Source: JBKHXF01 sp046566145
GTDB lineage: Bacteria; Actinomycetota; Nitriliruptoria; Nitriliruptorales; Nitriliruptoraceae
DNA: 64,000 bases
Direction of reading: 5' to 3'
Assembly (NCBI GenBank): GCA_046566145.1
Contig: JBKHXF010000007.1
Coordinates: 40,586 to 104,585, forward strand
Shown here: piece by piece, positions 34,193 through 42,706 of the stretch
Position numbering within the stretch: position 1 is the stretch's first letter
How the letters are laid out: each line of letters opens with the position of its first letter
The notes under the pieces: generated by a model
Told to the model about the DNA's origin: nothing
Database searches by the model: none
What the model saw: only the letters and a program-made list of their open reading frames with translations
Position numbers and translations under genes: made by a program

Positions 34193-34224
34193 CGACGGGC
34201 CCCGGCACCTGCCGGGGCCCGTCG
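34193..34224 (+). terminator. Strong hairpin terminator
   Basis: Perfect 15-bp inverted repeat CGACGGGCCCCGGCA (34193-34207) and TGCCGGGGCCCGTCG (34210-34224), 14 bp after the FadE5-like gene. The rest of the 231-bp gap to the PBP gene shows only GC-rich sequence without a recognisable element. Confidence 0.85.
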
Positions 34225-34410
34225 GCGTCCGTGGTCAGGGAGCTCCCGCGCGCCGGCGGTGGCCGCGCGGCCGGCGCGGGTGGTGTCGCGCCAGGCCGCG
34301 ATGCCGTTGACTGTGCGCCGCGCCCCGCGTCGCCCTGCCCTGCCAACCTGCCCCGACGCCTGCCCTGCCCACCTTCCCTGACGCCGTCACCCGTGTGAGG
34401 TCCTGCCCCG

Positions 34411-36711
34411 ATGAGCACCGCCGACTGGTCCGTCGACGAGGCCGAGCGCCCCGACACGCCCTGGTACCGCCGCTGGTGGGCGCTGCTGCTCGTCCTGCCC
34501 GCCATCGTGCTCGGGCTCGTCGGGCTGCTGCTCTTCTACGTCGTGTTCTCGCGGGTGCCGTTGCCCGACGACCTCGGGATCGGCGCGTCCGTCGTGCTCG
34601 ACAAGGACGGCAACGAGGTCGGCTCGCTCTCCGCCGAGGTGGCCCGCGAGGACGTCACCACGGACGAGCTCCCCGCCCACGTGCCCCAGGCGGTGCTGTC
34701 CGCGGAGGACCGCGGCTTCTACTCCCACCGCGGGATCTCCGCGACCGGCGTCGCCCGGGCCCTGTTCACCAACGCCCGCGCCGGCGGCGTGACCGCCGGC
34801 GGCTCCACCATCACGCAGCAGTACGTGAAGAACGCGCTGCTCACGCCCGAGCGCACCTACACCCGCAAGGTCCGCGAGGCCGCGCTCGCCATCAAGATCG
34901 AGCAGGCCTACGAGAAGGACGAGATCCTCGGCTTCTACCTGTCGTCGATCTACTGGGGTCGCGGCGCCTACGGCATCCAGGCGGCGGCGCGGACCTACTA
35001 CGGCGTGGACGCCGCCGGGCTCGACGTGAACCAGGCCGCGACGCTGGCGGGCATCATCCAGCAGCCGGAGAACCTCGACCCGGTCGAGAACCCCGAGGGC
35101 GCCGACGCGCGGCGTCGCTACGTGCTCGACGGGATGCTGACCGAGGGCTACATCGACCGGGCCACCCACGACGAGCTCGTCGCCGCCGGCCTGCCGGAGA
35201 CGTCCAACCGCACCGGCGTCGCGCGTGGCCCCAACGCCTACTACCTCGACGCGGTCCGACGCGAGCTCGGCGCGACGCTCGGCGAGGCCCAGCTGTTCAC
35301 CGGGCTGACGATCCGGACCCAGCTCGACCCGCGGCTGCAGGAGGCCGCGCAGGTCGCGGTCGCGGAGGCGGTCGCGGAGGGCACGTTCGACTCGAGCGCG
35401 CTCGTCGCGGTCGACCCCTCCTCCGGTGGCGTGCGCGCGCTCGTCGGCGGCCCCGACATCTCGGCGCAGCCGTTCAACGTGGCCATCCAGGGTCCGCGTC
35501 CCGTGGGCTCGTCGTTCAAGGCCGTCACCCTCGCCGCGTTCACCCGCGAGGGCAACGGCCCCGACAGCACCTTCCCGGCGCCCTCCACCATCACGATCGG
35601 CGAGTACGAGGGCCGCAACTACGACGAGCGCGACTACGGACGCCAGACCGTCCGGGACGCCACCGCGACCTCGACCAACACCGTCTACCTGCAGATGCAG
35701 GAGGAGGTCGGCCGCGAGGCCGTCGTCGACACCGCGGTGCTGGTGGGCCTGCCCGCCGAGCGCGAGGGGTCGCCGACGATGACGGCCCAGGAGTCCCTCA
35801 CGCTGGGCCCGGACTCGTTCACGGTGCTCGAGATGGCCTCCGCCTACGGCACCTTCGCCGCGGAGGGCGTGCGGGTCACCCCGCACCTCGTCACCCAGGT
35901 GACCGGCGTCGACGGCGCGGTGCTGTTCGAGTCGGAGGTCGCACGCGACCAGCTGCTGGACCAGAACGTCGCCGCGGTCGTCTCCGACGTGCTGCAGGAC
36001 GTCATCACGGACGGAACCGGGCAGGCGGCCGCCATCGGCCGGCCCGCCGCCGGCAAGACCGGCACGACCAACGACTCGAAGGACGCGTGGTTCGTCGGGT
36101 ACGTGCCGCAGCTCTCGGCCGCGGTGTGGACCGGCAACCTCGACAACACCCCCATCGAGGGCGGCGGCACCGGTGGCGGCACGGCCGCGCCGATCTGGCA
36201 GCGCTTCATGGCCATCGCGCTCGAGGGCGTCCCGGAGGCGCCGTTCCCCGAGCCGGACCTCAGCCAGTTCGAGGACCTCGGCGTCGAGCAGGAGGCCTGC
36301 GAGGACGGCTTCGAGCGGCGCGAGCCACCGAGCGAGGCCGACGAGAACGGCTGGTTCCCCGAGGTCCGCGTCGGCTCCGGCGACCCGCCGTGCGTGCAGG
36401 TGTCGCCGTCCCCGTCCCCGAGCCCGTCCCCGAGCCCGTCGCCGAGCCCGTCGCCGACCGAGACGGAGGCCCCGAGCCCGTCGCCCGTCCCGACCCCGAG
36501 TCCGACCGTGGTCGTCCCGCCGCCGGTCCAGCCGACACAGGAGCCGACCCAGGAGCCCCAACCGACCGAGACCACCACCGAGGGCGCCGGCGGTGGTGGT
36601 GGCGGCTCGGTCGGCGGCGCCGGGACGGGCGGCGAGACGGGCACGACATCGGGCACGTCGGGCGGGACCTCGGGCGGCTCCGGGTCGGACACCTCGGGTG
36701 GCGGCGGCTGA
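34411..36711 (+). CDS. Class A penicillin-binding protein (glycosyltransferase/transpeptidase)
   Basis: A 766-residue bifunctional peptidoglycan synthase. A single N-terminal membrane helix is at residues 25-47. The GT51 domain has E99 in SAEDRGFYSHRG, GGSTITQQYVKN and the KVREAALAIKIE helix. The transpeptidase domain has S367xxK (SSFK), SxN at S421 (STN) and K549TG (GKTGTTND). A C-terminal tail from about residue 665 is low complexity: Ser-Pro dipeptide repeats, then Thr/Gln/Glu and finally Gly/Ser/Thr-rich. PASTA domains are absent. The tail is probably a disordered wall-spanning segment. ATG 34411 is the start; the gene is monocistronic and convergent with the SDR gene. Confidence 0.93.
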   Translation: MSTADWSVDEAERPDTPWYRRWWALLLVLPAIVLGLVGLLLFYVVFSRVPLPDDLGIGASVVLDKDGNEVGSLSAEVAREDVTTDELPAHVPQAVLSAEDRGFYSHRGISATGVARALFTNARAGGVTAGGSTITQQYVKNALLTPERTYTRKVREAALAIKIEQAYEKDEILGFYLSSIYWGRGAYGIQAAARTYYGVDAAGLDVNQAATLAGIIQQPENLDPVENPEGADARRRYVLDGMLTEGYIDRATHDELVAAGLPETSNRTGVARGPNAYYLDAVRRELGATLGEAQLFTGLTIRTQLDPRLQEAAQVAVAEAVAEGTFDSSALVAVDPSSGGVRALVGGPDISAQPFNVAIQGPRPVGSSFKAVTLAAFTREGNGPDSTFPAPSTITIGEYEGRNYDERDYGRQTVRDATATSTNTVYLQMQEEVGREAVVDTAVLVGLPAEREGSPTMTAQESLTLGPDSFTVLEMASAYGTFAAEGVRVTPHLVTQVTGVDGAVLFESEVARDQLLDQNVAAVVSDVLQDVITDGTGQAAAIGRPAAGKTGTTNDSKDAWFVGYVPQLSAAVWTGNLDNTPIEGGGTGGGTAAPIWQRFMAIALEGVPEAPFPEPDLSQFEDLGVEQEACEDGFERREPPSEADENGWFPEVRVGSGDPPCVQVSPSPSPSPSPSPSPSPSPTETEAPSPSPVPTPSPTVVVPPPVQPTQEPTQEPQPTETTTEGAGGGGGGSVGGAGTGGETGTTSGTSGGTSGGSGSDTSGGGG

Positions 36712-36735
36712 CGCACGCTCCCCGCGGCCAGCCGA

Positions 36736-37461
36736 TCAGCCGCGCAGGTCCAGCACGGTGCCGCTCTCGACGCCGGCGTCGAGCAGGTCCCACAGGCGCG
36801 TGGCGACGTCCGCCGGCGCTGCCAGCGCCCCGGTGTCGTGCAGCTCGTGGAACCGCTCGACGGCCGGGAAGTCCCCGGCGTCGGTGGCACGGATCGTCGC
36901 CTGCATGCCGGTGTCGACCACCCCCGGCGCGACCGCGCACACCTCGACGCCGCCCCGGCGCTGCTGCTCGGTCCCGACGACCCGGACCCAGTGGTCGACG
37001 GCGGCCTTCGCCGCGCAGTAGTGCGACCAGCCGGGGTACGCGCTCGACGCCGCCCCCGAGGAGAGCTGGCAGAGGCTGCGTCGTGCGAGGTCGGTGCGTG
37101 GCGCGAGGGCGGCGAGCGCCGCCCTGCCGAGCACGAGCGGGGCGGCCGCGTCGAGCAGGACCGCACGCTCGTAGGCGTCGGCGTCGACCTCGGATGCCCA
37201 GCCGATCGGCTCCAGCACGCCCGCGTTGTGCACCACGGTGACCCGCCCGCCGGCGGGCACGCCGGTCACGGCGTCGGCGAGGCGGCCCGAGACCTCGCGC
37301 CAGGCGGCCGGCTCGGCGAGGTCGGCGGGCCAGTGGGCGATGCGGTCGTCCTCCGGCCCGGAGCGGCTGACGTCGACGACGTCCGCGCCGCGGGTCAACG
37401 CCTCGGCGGCGAGCGCGGCACCGAGGCCCGCGGACGCGCCGGTCACGATGGCGAGGTGCAC
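36736..37461 (-). CDS. Short-chain dehydrogenase/reductase
   Basis: A 241-residue NAD(P)-dependent SDR. The cofactor motif is TGASAGLG (residues 7-14), with VVHNAGVLEPIG and the catalytic YxxxK as SHYCAAKAAVDHW. The tail ends at VLDLRG. The arrangement resembles sepiapterin-reductase/benzil-reductase-like SDRs (first strand directly at the N-terminus, short length), but the substrate is unknown. GTG 37461 has GGAG upstream. It lies 34 bp downstream of the FAD oxidase gene on the same strand, likely an operon. Confidence 0.88.
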   Translation of the reverse strand: MHLAIVTGASAGLGAALAAEALTRGADVVDVSRSGPEDDRIAHWPADLAEPAAWREVSGRLADAVTGVPAGGRVTVVHNAGVLEPIGWASEVDADAYERAVLLDAAAPLVLGRAALAALAPRTDLARRSLCQLSSGAASSAYPGWSHYCAAKAAVDHWVRVVGTEQQRRGGVEVCAVAPGVVDTGMQATIRATDAGDFPAVERFHELHDTGALAAPADVATRLWDLLDAGVESGTVLDLRG

Positions 37462-37495
37462 GGTCGGCTCCGGGGGTCGGGGTGAGGGAAGGGGG

Positions 37496-39112
37496 TCAGG
37501 TGGTCGGGAGGGGGGCGGCGCCCGCCAGCCCGAGCACGCCGGGGTTCAGCACGCCGGCCGGGTCGAGCGTGGCCTTGGCGGCGCCGAGCGCCGCGTGGAA
37601 CGGGGCCGGGACCTGCGCCCGGTACCACGGCGCGTGCGTGCGCCCGACGGCGTGGTGGTGGGTGATGGTGCCGCCGCCGGCGAGGATCGCGTCGCTCGCG
37701 GCCGCCTTGACGGCCTCCCACGGCGTGACCCGGTCCCCCGGGCGTCCCGGCGCGATGACGGTGACGTACGGCGCGCAGCCGTCCGGGTAGGCGTGCGTCA
37801 CCCGGACCGTCACCTCGCAGGCCCCGAGCGCCTCGGTCGCGGCGGCACGGGTCGCCGCCACCACGTCGCCCACGAAGCCGTCGACGCGGTCCCACGTGAT
37901 CGCGGTCTCGAAGGTCTCGACGACCATCCCGAGCAGGACCAGGGCGTCCCGGAGGTACGGCGCCCGCAGGAACGCCGACCGCCAGGCCCCCGCCCCGCCC
38001 TCCGCGGTGCCGGTCCGGTCCCCCTCCGTCAGGGTCGGGCCAGCCGTGACCTCGCCCCCGTGGTCCCGGCACAGCTCGACCGCCCGGTCGAGCCACGGCC
38101 CGAGCGGGTGGTCGGCGGACTCGAACCCGAGCGCCAGCACGGCCCGGGTCCCGTCGCCAGCGCCGTTGAGCAGCGCCTCGGTCGGGTCGAGCAGCCGGGC
38201 GTTCGCCGGCTGCAGCCCGGAGCGGGCGAGCGCCCGCAGGCCCAGCAGGCCGGCCGACAGGTCCGCGAAGGCGACCGTCGCGCTCGCCCGGTGGGTCGGG
38301 CGCACCTGGACCCGCACCCACGCATCGGTCACGATCCCGAGCGTGCCCTCGCTGCCGAGCAGCAGGCGGTCCGGCGAGGGGCCGGCGCCCGAGCCTGGCA
38401 GACGGCGTGACGACCACCGCCCCGCCGGCGTCACCGCCGAGACCGCCGCGACGAGGTCGTCGACGTGGGTCGGCCCGGTCGCGTAGTGGCCGCCGGCGCG
38501 GGTCACGACCCAGCCACCGAGCGTCGAGAACTCCCACGACTGGGGGAAGTGCCGGAACGTCAGCCCGTGGGGGGCGAGCCCCGCGTTCACGGCCGGGCCG
38601 TACGTGCCGGCCGCGACCCGGGCGTGGCGGGAGACCTCGTCCACCTCGAGGACGCCGGCGAGGCGCTCGAGGTCGAGGCTGACCACGGGCGGGCCGTCCG
38701 GGTCGGGGGTGACACCGCCGACGACCGACGACCCGCCGCCGTAGGGCACGACCCCGAGGCCGGCGCCGGCGGCCCAGTCGAGGACGCGCTCGACCGCCTC
38801 GACGTCGGCCGGTCTGAGCACCGCCTCCGGCCAGCGCCCGAGCGTGCCCTCCACGGCCCGCACGACGTCGACGAACGCGTTGCCCCGGGCGTGCCGGGCC
38901 CGGTCGGCCGCATCGAGGGAGACACCCACGTCGAGCGCGTCCGGCACGGCCAGCGCCGGCGGTGGCGCGACGGCCACCGGGTCGACCGGCCGGACCTCCT
39001 CCAGCGTGTGGTCGGGGAACCGCTCCGCCAGCAGGGTCGCGAGCCCGGCGCGCTCCTCGGCCCCGAGGTGCGCCTCCTCGTCGCCCCAGCCCCACCACGA
39101 CCTGGTGCCCAC
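37496..39112 (-). CDS. FAD-binding oxidase of the alkyl-dihydroxyacetonephosphate synthase type
   Basis: A 538-residue VAO/PCMH-fold flavoprotein. It starts VGTRSWWGWGDEEAHLG; the RSWWGWG opening is typical of AGPS-like oxidases. The FAD-binding segment VVPYGGGSSVVGGV is followed by DLERLAGVLEVDE, SWEFSTLGGWVVTRAGG, SEGTLGIVTDAWVRV and the His cluster GTITHHHAVGRTHAPWY near the C-terminus, which AGPS uses in its active site. True AGPS builds ether lipids; many bacterial homologues have unknown substrates. GTG 39112 is preceded by an AGGGA-rich stretch. It is followed by the SDR gene and preceded closely (34 bp) by the alpha/beta hydrolase, so the three may form a lipid-related operon. Confidence 0.85.
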   Translation of the reverse strand: MGTRSWWGWGDEEAHLGAEERAGLATLLAERFPDHTLEEVRPVDPVAVAPPPALAVPDALDVGVSLDAADRARHARGNAFVDVVRAVEGTLGRWPEAVLRPADVEAVERVLDWAAGAGLGVVPYGGGSSVVGGVTPDPDGPPVVSLDLERLAGVLEVDEVSRHARVAAGTYGPAVNAGLAPHGLTFRHFPQSWEFSTLGGWVVTRAGGHYATGPTHVDDLVAAVSAVTPAGRWSSRRLPGSGAGPSPDRLLLGSEGTLGIVTDAWVRVQVRPTHRASATVAFADLSAGLLGLRALARSGLQPANARLLDPTEALLNGAGDGTRAVLALGFESADHPLGPWLDRAVELCRDHGGEVTAGPTLTEGDRTGTAEGGAGAWRSAFLRAPYLRDALVLLGMVVETFETAITWDRVDGFVGDVVAATRAAATEALGACEVTVRVTHAYPDGCAPYVTVIAPGRPGDRVTPWEAVKAAASDAILAGGGTITHHHAVGRTHAPWYRAQVPAPFHAALGAAKATLDPAGVLNPGVLGLAGAAPLPTT

Positions 39113-39146
39113 GTCCCTGCGCTCCCTCGCCGACGAGGGGTGGACG

Positions 39147-40031
39147 CTACCGGTGGGCCGGGCGGCGGGTGCGACGGGACCAGGGCGGTCCGAGCCGCTC
39201 GAGCAGGCGCTCGACCTCGGCGACGTAGCGGCCGCGGGCCTGCTCGGGGAAGCCGTGGGCGACCCCGTCGAGCACGACGCACCGGGCGTCCGGCAGGGCG
39301 TCGGCGAGCTCGGCCGCGGCCTCGGGGGGCGCCAGCGGGTCGAGCCGGCCGGCCAGCACGAGGGCCGGCGCCGTGACCCGGCCGAGGACCGCCGTCGCGT
39401 CGTGGGTCCGGGTCGCCGCGGACAGGGCGGCGTGGCGCTCGACGAGCCCGTCGACCTCCGGGACCCCGAACAGCCGCAGGGCCATCCGTCGGCGCAGCAG
39501 CTCGGCCCCGGTGTAGGAGACCTCGAGGGCGTCGCGCAGGAACCGGCCCACCCGTCCGGCAGCAACGTCCGCCTCCCAGCGGTCCACGACCTCGGTGAGC
39601 TGGCCGCCGGCGCGGGCCCGCGTCGCCGACACCACCACCCCCGCGACCCGCTCGGGCACGAGCGCGGCGGCGTGCTGGACGACCATGCCGCCCATGGAGT
39701 GGCCGACCAGCAGCACCGGCCGGTCCGGCGCGACACGGTCGAGGACCGTGACGAGGTCCCGCGCGAGGTCCCGCGTCGTGGTGCCCACACCGACGGGGTG
39801 ACGGTGCGACACCACGTGGGTGCGCAGGTGCCGCAGGGCCCGCGGGGGTGGCGGCAGGGCGCGACGCACCCGCGGCTCGCTGAGCGGCGCGAGGCCGTCG
39901 GACAGCCCCGGCACGGCCACCGCGACGGGGCCGTCCGGTTCGCCGTGGGACACCACCGGCACCCGTCCCCCGGGCACGTCGACCCACACGGGCGAGGTGC
40001 CGCGGTCCGGGGTGGGGGGCGGGTCGGGCAC
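39147..40031 (-). CDS. Alpha/beta hydrolase
   Basis: A 294-residue alpha/beta hydrolase. The nucleophile elbow is GHSMGG (VLLVGHSMGGMVVQHAA); the acid is in GRLDPLAPP and the His in DGVAHGFPEQ. HG near VSHGEPDGPVAVAVPGLSDG forms the oxyanion region. Esterase or lipase activity is likely; the substrate is unknown. The start is GTG 40031 with GAGGAG six bases upstream. It is the first gene of the minus-strand group continuing with the FAD oxidase and the SDR. It is divergent from the metalloprotease gene, only 72 bp away. Confidence 0.87.
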   Translation of the reverse strand: MPDPPPTPDRGTSPVWVDVPGGRVPVVSHGEPDGPVAVAVPGLSDGLAPLSEPRVRRALPPPPRALRHLRTHVVSHRHPVGVGTTTRDLARDLVTVLDRVAPDRPVLLVGHSMGGMVVQHAAALVPERVAGVVVSATRARAGGQLTEVVDRWEADVAAGRVGRFLRDALEVSYTGAELLRRRMALRLFGVPEVDGLVERHAALSAATRTHDATAVLGRVTAPALVLAGRLDPLAPPEAAAELADALPDARCVVLDGVAHGFPEQARGRYVAEVERLLERLGPPWSRRTRRPAHR

Positions 40032-40103
40032 GGGAGGCTCCTCGTCCGGGGCCGACGTCGGCCTCGAGGGTGCGCGACGGGTGGGCGGTACCGTGCCACG
40101 CGG

Positions 40104-41003
40104 ATGGACGACTACTTCGTGCAGGTGCCCCCGTCGGACGGACGGGAGCCCGAGCGCGGACCGGACCACCGTGACGTGCCACCGCCGGCTCGGACGGGGG
40201 TCTCGGTCGCCGCCCTCCTCGGCGTGCTGGTCGTGGCCCTCGCCGGTGCGGTGGGCCTCGTGCTGCTCGTGGTGCGCGCCTCGGGCGGTCCGGACCCAGC
40301 GGCACGGGCGGTCGACGCGCCCGCGGCGACGGCGCTCGTCCCCGCCGACACGCCGGTCGTCGAGGACGGGTTCCGGATCTGGGCCCGGCGCGACGACGGC
40401 GGCCCGGTCCGGTGGGACCCGTGCGAGCCCGTCCGGTGGGTCCTGAACCCCGACGGTGCGCCTCCGACGGCCCGCGCCGACCTGGAGGTCGCCTTCTCCA
40501 AGGTGGCCTCGGCGACGGGCATCCGCTTCGTGTTCGAGGGCACCACCGACGAGGTCCCCGAGCCCGACCGCCCGGTCCACCAGCCCGAGCGCTACGGCGA
40601 CCGCTGGGCCCCCGTGCTGATCGCGTGGGTGACCCCGAGCCAGACGCGGATGCCGATCCTCGAGTCCGACGCCGGCGTGGCCGTGCCGGTCGCGGTCCGC
40701 GTGGGCGACGCCCACGCGTTCGTGTCGGCGCAGGTCGTGCTCGACCAGACCGAGGTGCTGCAGGGGGGCTTCGGCGACCGGACGACCAGCTGGGGCGGGG
40801 TGCTGCAGCACGAGCTCGCCCACGTGGTGGGGCTGGACCACGTCGACGACCCCCGCCAGCTGATGCACCCGGTCGCGCAGCCGGGTCCGAGCACGTTCGC
40901 GTCGGGCGACCTGGCCGGTCTGCGGGCGCTCGGCGCGGAGCGCGGCTGCGTGGACGTCCCGCGCCCCCAGCCCGTGGACGTCGGGTTCGACCACGGGTTC
41001 TGA
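40104..41003 (+). CDS. Membrane-anchored matrixin-like zinc metalloprotease
   Basis: A 299-residue protein with a cytosolic N-terminus of about 32 polar residues, one membrane helix (SVAALLGVLVVALAGAVGLVLLVV) and an extracytoplasmic domain. The zincin motif HELAHVVGLDH provides the three His ligands and catalytic Glu of M10-type (matrixin) proteases, and LMHPVAQPGPSTF resembles the following Met-turn. The preceding region (DRWAPVLIAWVTP, LQGGFGDRTTSWGGVLQ) is compatible with the matrixin fold. The substrate is unknown; a surface or wall protein is likely. ATG 40104 is used although the ribosome binding site is weak. Confidence 0.75.
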   Translation: MDDYFVQVPPSDGREPERGPDHRDVPPPARTGVSVAALLGVLVVALAGAVGLVLLVVRASGGPDPAARAVDAPAATALVPADTPVVEDGFRIWARRDDGGPVRWDPCEPVRWVLNPDGAPPTARADLEVAFSKVASATGIRFVFEGTTDEVPEPDRPVHQPERYGDRWAPVLIAWVTPSQTRMPILESDAGVAVPVAVRVGDAHAFVSAQVVLDQTEVLQGGFGDRTTSWGGVLQHELAHVVGLDHVDDPRQLMHPVAQPGPSTFASGDLAGLRALGAERGCVDVPRPQPVDVGFDHGF

Positions 41004-41042
41004 GGCCCCGCGACCCCGCTCGTGGCCCGGTCGGGGCTCAGC
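41000..41042. terminator. Imperfect bidirectional hairpin between convergent genes
   Basis: TGAGGCCCCGCGACC around the metalloprotease stop pairs imperfectly with GGTCGGGGCTCA at the SDR stop. It could serve both converging genes. Confidence 0.35.
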
Positions 41043-41805
41043 CGAACGTCATGGACGGCCCGGCACCGGCGACGCCGCCGTCGACCGGCAGGACCACCCC
41101 CGTGATCCAGCTGGCGGCGTCCGAGCACAGGAACGTCACGGCCCGGGCGACGTCCTCGGGCTCACCGAGCCGGCCGAGCGGGTGCGCCGCCGCGGCCGCG
41201 TCGGGGGCGTTGGTCCACAGCAGCTCGGAGAGCCTGGTGCGCACGACGGCTGCCGCGACGGCGTTGACCCGGACCGCCGGCGCGAGCTCGTGGGCGAGCT
41301 GCCGCGTGAGGTAGTGCAGGGCGGCCTTCGAGACGTTGTAGGCGCCGAGGGCCGGACCCGGGCGGATCCCTCCGACGGAGCCGATGTTGCACACGACCCC
41401 GCCGTGCTCCCCCATCCATGCGCCCCACGCGGCCCGCGCCACGACCAGCGGGGCGCGCTGGTTGACGGCCCAGGTCTTGTCGACCGCGCCCATGTCCACG
41501 TCCGTGATGCGCCCGGCGACGGGGTTGGTGCCCGCGTTGTTGACCACGACGTCGAGGGACCCGAAGCGCTCGACCGCGGTCGCGCACGCCTCGGCGACGT
41601 GGGCGTCGTCGGTGACGTTGCCCACGACCGGGACGACCCGCTCGGCGTCGGTGTCGGCGATCACCTCGGCGAGGGTCCCCTCCCGCCGGCCGGTCACGAC
41701 GACGCCGGCCGCGCCGGCGGCGAGGAACTCGGCCACGATGGCCGCGCCGATGCCGCGGCTGGCCCCCGTCACCAGCGCCACCCGTCCGTCCATCCGCACC
41801 TGCAC
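41038..41805 (-). CDS. Short-chain dehydrogenase/reductase (FabG-like)
   Basis: A 255-residue classical SDR. TGASRGIG is near residue 15, NNAGTNPVAG follows, and the catalytic serine and YxxxK are IGSVGG and YNVSK. The C-terminal GVVLPVDGGVAGAG is typical of FabG-like 3-oxoacyl reductases. GTG 41805 is preferred because GGGAG lies six bases upstream; GTG 41799 and ATG 41793 are alternatives differing by a few residues. The substrate is unknown; it stands alone, converging with the metalloprotease gene. Confidence 0.88.
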   Translation of the reverse strand: MQVRMDGRVALVTGASRGIGAAIVAEFLAAGAAGVVVTGRREGTLAEVIADTDAERVVPVVGNVTDDAHVAEACATAVERFGSLDVVVNNAGTNPVAGRITDVDMGAVDKTWAVNQRAPLVVARAAWGAWMGEHGGVVCNIGSVGGIRPGPALGAYNVSKAALHYLTRQLAHELAPAVRVNAVAAAVVRTRLSELLWTNAPDAAAAAHPLGRLGEPEDVARAVTFLCSDAASWITGVVLPVDGGVAGAGPSMTFG

Positions 41806-41970
41806 CGCACGCTCCCGTCGTCGTCCGCACGTCGTCACGGCACGCTAGCGGTGCCCGCGTAGGGTGCGCCGGGCCCCGCTCGACCCGGCGTGGGGCGACC
41901 CGTCCGTCCGCGTGGGGCGGACGAACCGCTCACCTGCCCCCCGTCCCTGCGCCCGACCCCCAGGATCCAC

Positions 41971-42600
41971 GTGCGCGAGCTGCCCATGTTCCCCCTCGGG
42001 AGCGTCCTGCTCCCCCACATGGTGCTGCCGCTGCACATCTTCGAGCCGCGCTACCGGACGATGATCCGCCGCGTCCTCGACGGTGACGGCGAGTTCGGCG
42101 TCGTGCTGATCACGCGCGGCCACGAGGTCGGCGGCGGCGAGCAGCGCGCCGACCTCGGCGCCGTGGCGAGGGTGCTCCAGGCGCAGGAGCTCGACGACGG
42201 CCGCTGGCTCTGCGTGGCGGTCGGGACCCGGCGGCTGCGGGTGGTCGAGTGGCTGCCCGACGACCCGCATCCGCGCGCCGTCGTGGAGGAGCTCGAGGAC
42301 CCGCCGGGACGGCCGGCCGACGCGCCGGCGGTCGCGCGGGTCCAGTCCCGGCTGCGTCGCGTGCTCGCCCTGCAGGCCGAGCTCGACGAGCCGAGCGTGC
42401 CGTCGACCACCGAGCTCGCCGACGACCCCGTCGCGGCGAGCTGGCAGGCCGGGATCCTCGCCCCGCTCGGACCGCTCGACGCGCTCGCGCTGCTGGAGGT
42501 GGACGCCGCCGGCGACCGCCTCGCGCTGCTCGAGGACGCCCTCGAGGATGCCGCGGAGGCCCTGCAGTTCCGGCTCGGCGGTGGCGCCGGGCCGGGCTGA
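41971..42600 (+). CDS. Lon-type N-terminal substrate-binding domain protein
   Basis: A 209-residue stand-alone LON substrate-binding (PUA-like) domain: ELPMFPLGSVLLPHMVLPLHIFEPRYRTMI, FGVVLITRG, DLGAVARVLQAQELDDGRWLCVAVGTRRLRVVEW. The ATPase and protease domains of Lon are absent, which is the usual form of these YcjZ/cereblon-like small proteins; the function is unknown and may be peptide or protein binding. GTG 41971 with AGGA upstream was chosen over the longer frame. It is followed 106 bp later by two acyl-CoA dehydrogenases on the same strand. Confidence 0.88.
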   Translation: MRELPMFPLGSVLLPHMVLPLHIFEPRYRTMIRRVLDGDGEFGVVLITRGHEVGGGEQRADLGAVARVLQAQELDDGRWLCVAVGTRRLRVVEWLPDDPHPRAVVEELEDPPGRPADAPAVARVQSRLRRVLALQAELDEPSVPSTTELADDPVAASWQAGILAPLGPLDALALLEVDAAGDRLALLEDALEDAAEALQFRLGGGAGPG

Positions 42601-42706
42601 CCGTCCCGCACCGGTGGAACGGAACGCGCCGCGGCGTTCCACGTCTGGCAGACTCGCGCCGGCGCGGGCGTGCGGCCCCGCGAGCCCGTCGGGAGAGGGA
42701 GCGAGC

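Noticed and set aside
39147..40994. A 615-codon hydrolase frame extending over the metalloprotease gene
   Set aside because: GTG 40031 with GAGGAG starts the hydrolase domain; the remainder is antisense to the metalloprotease.
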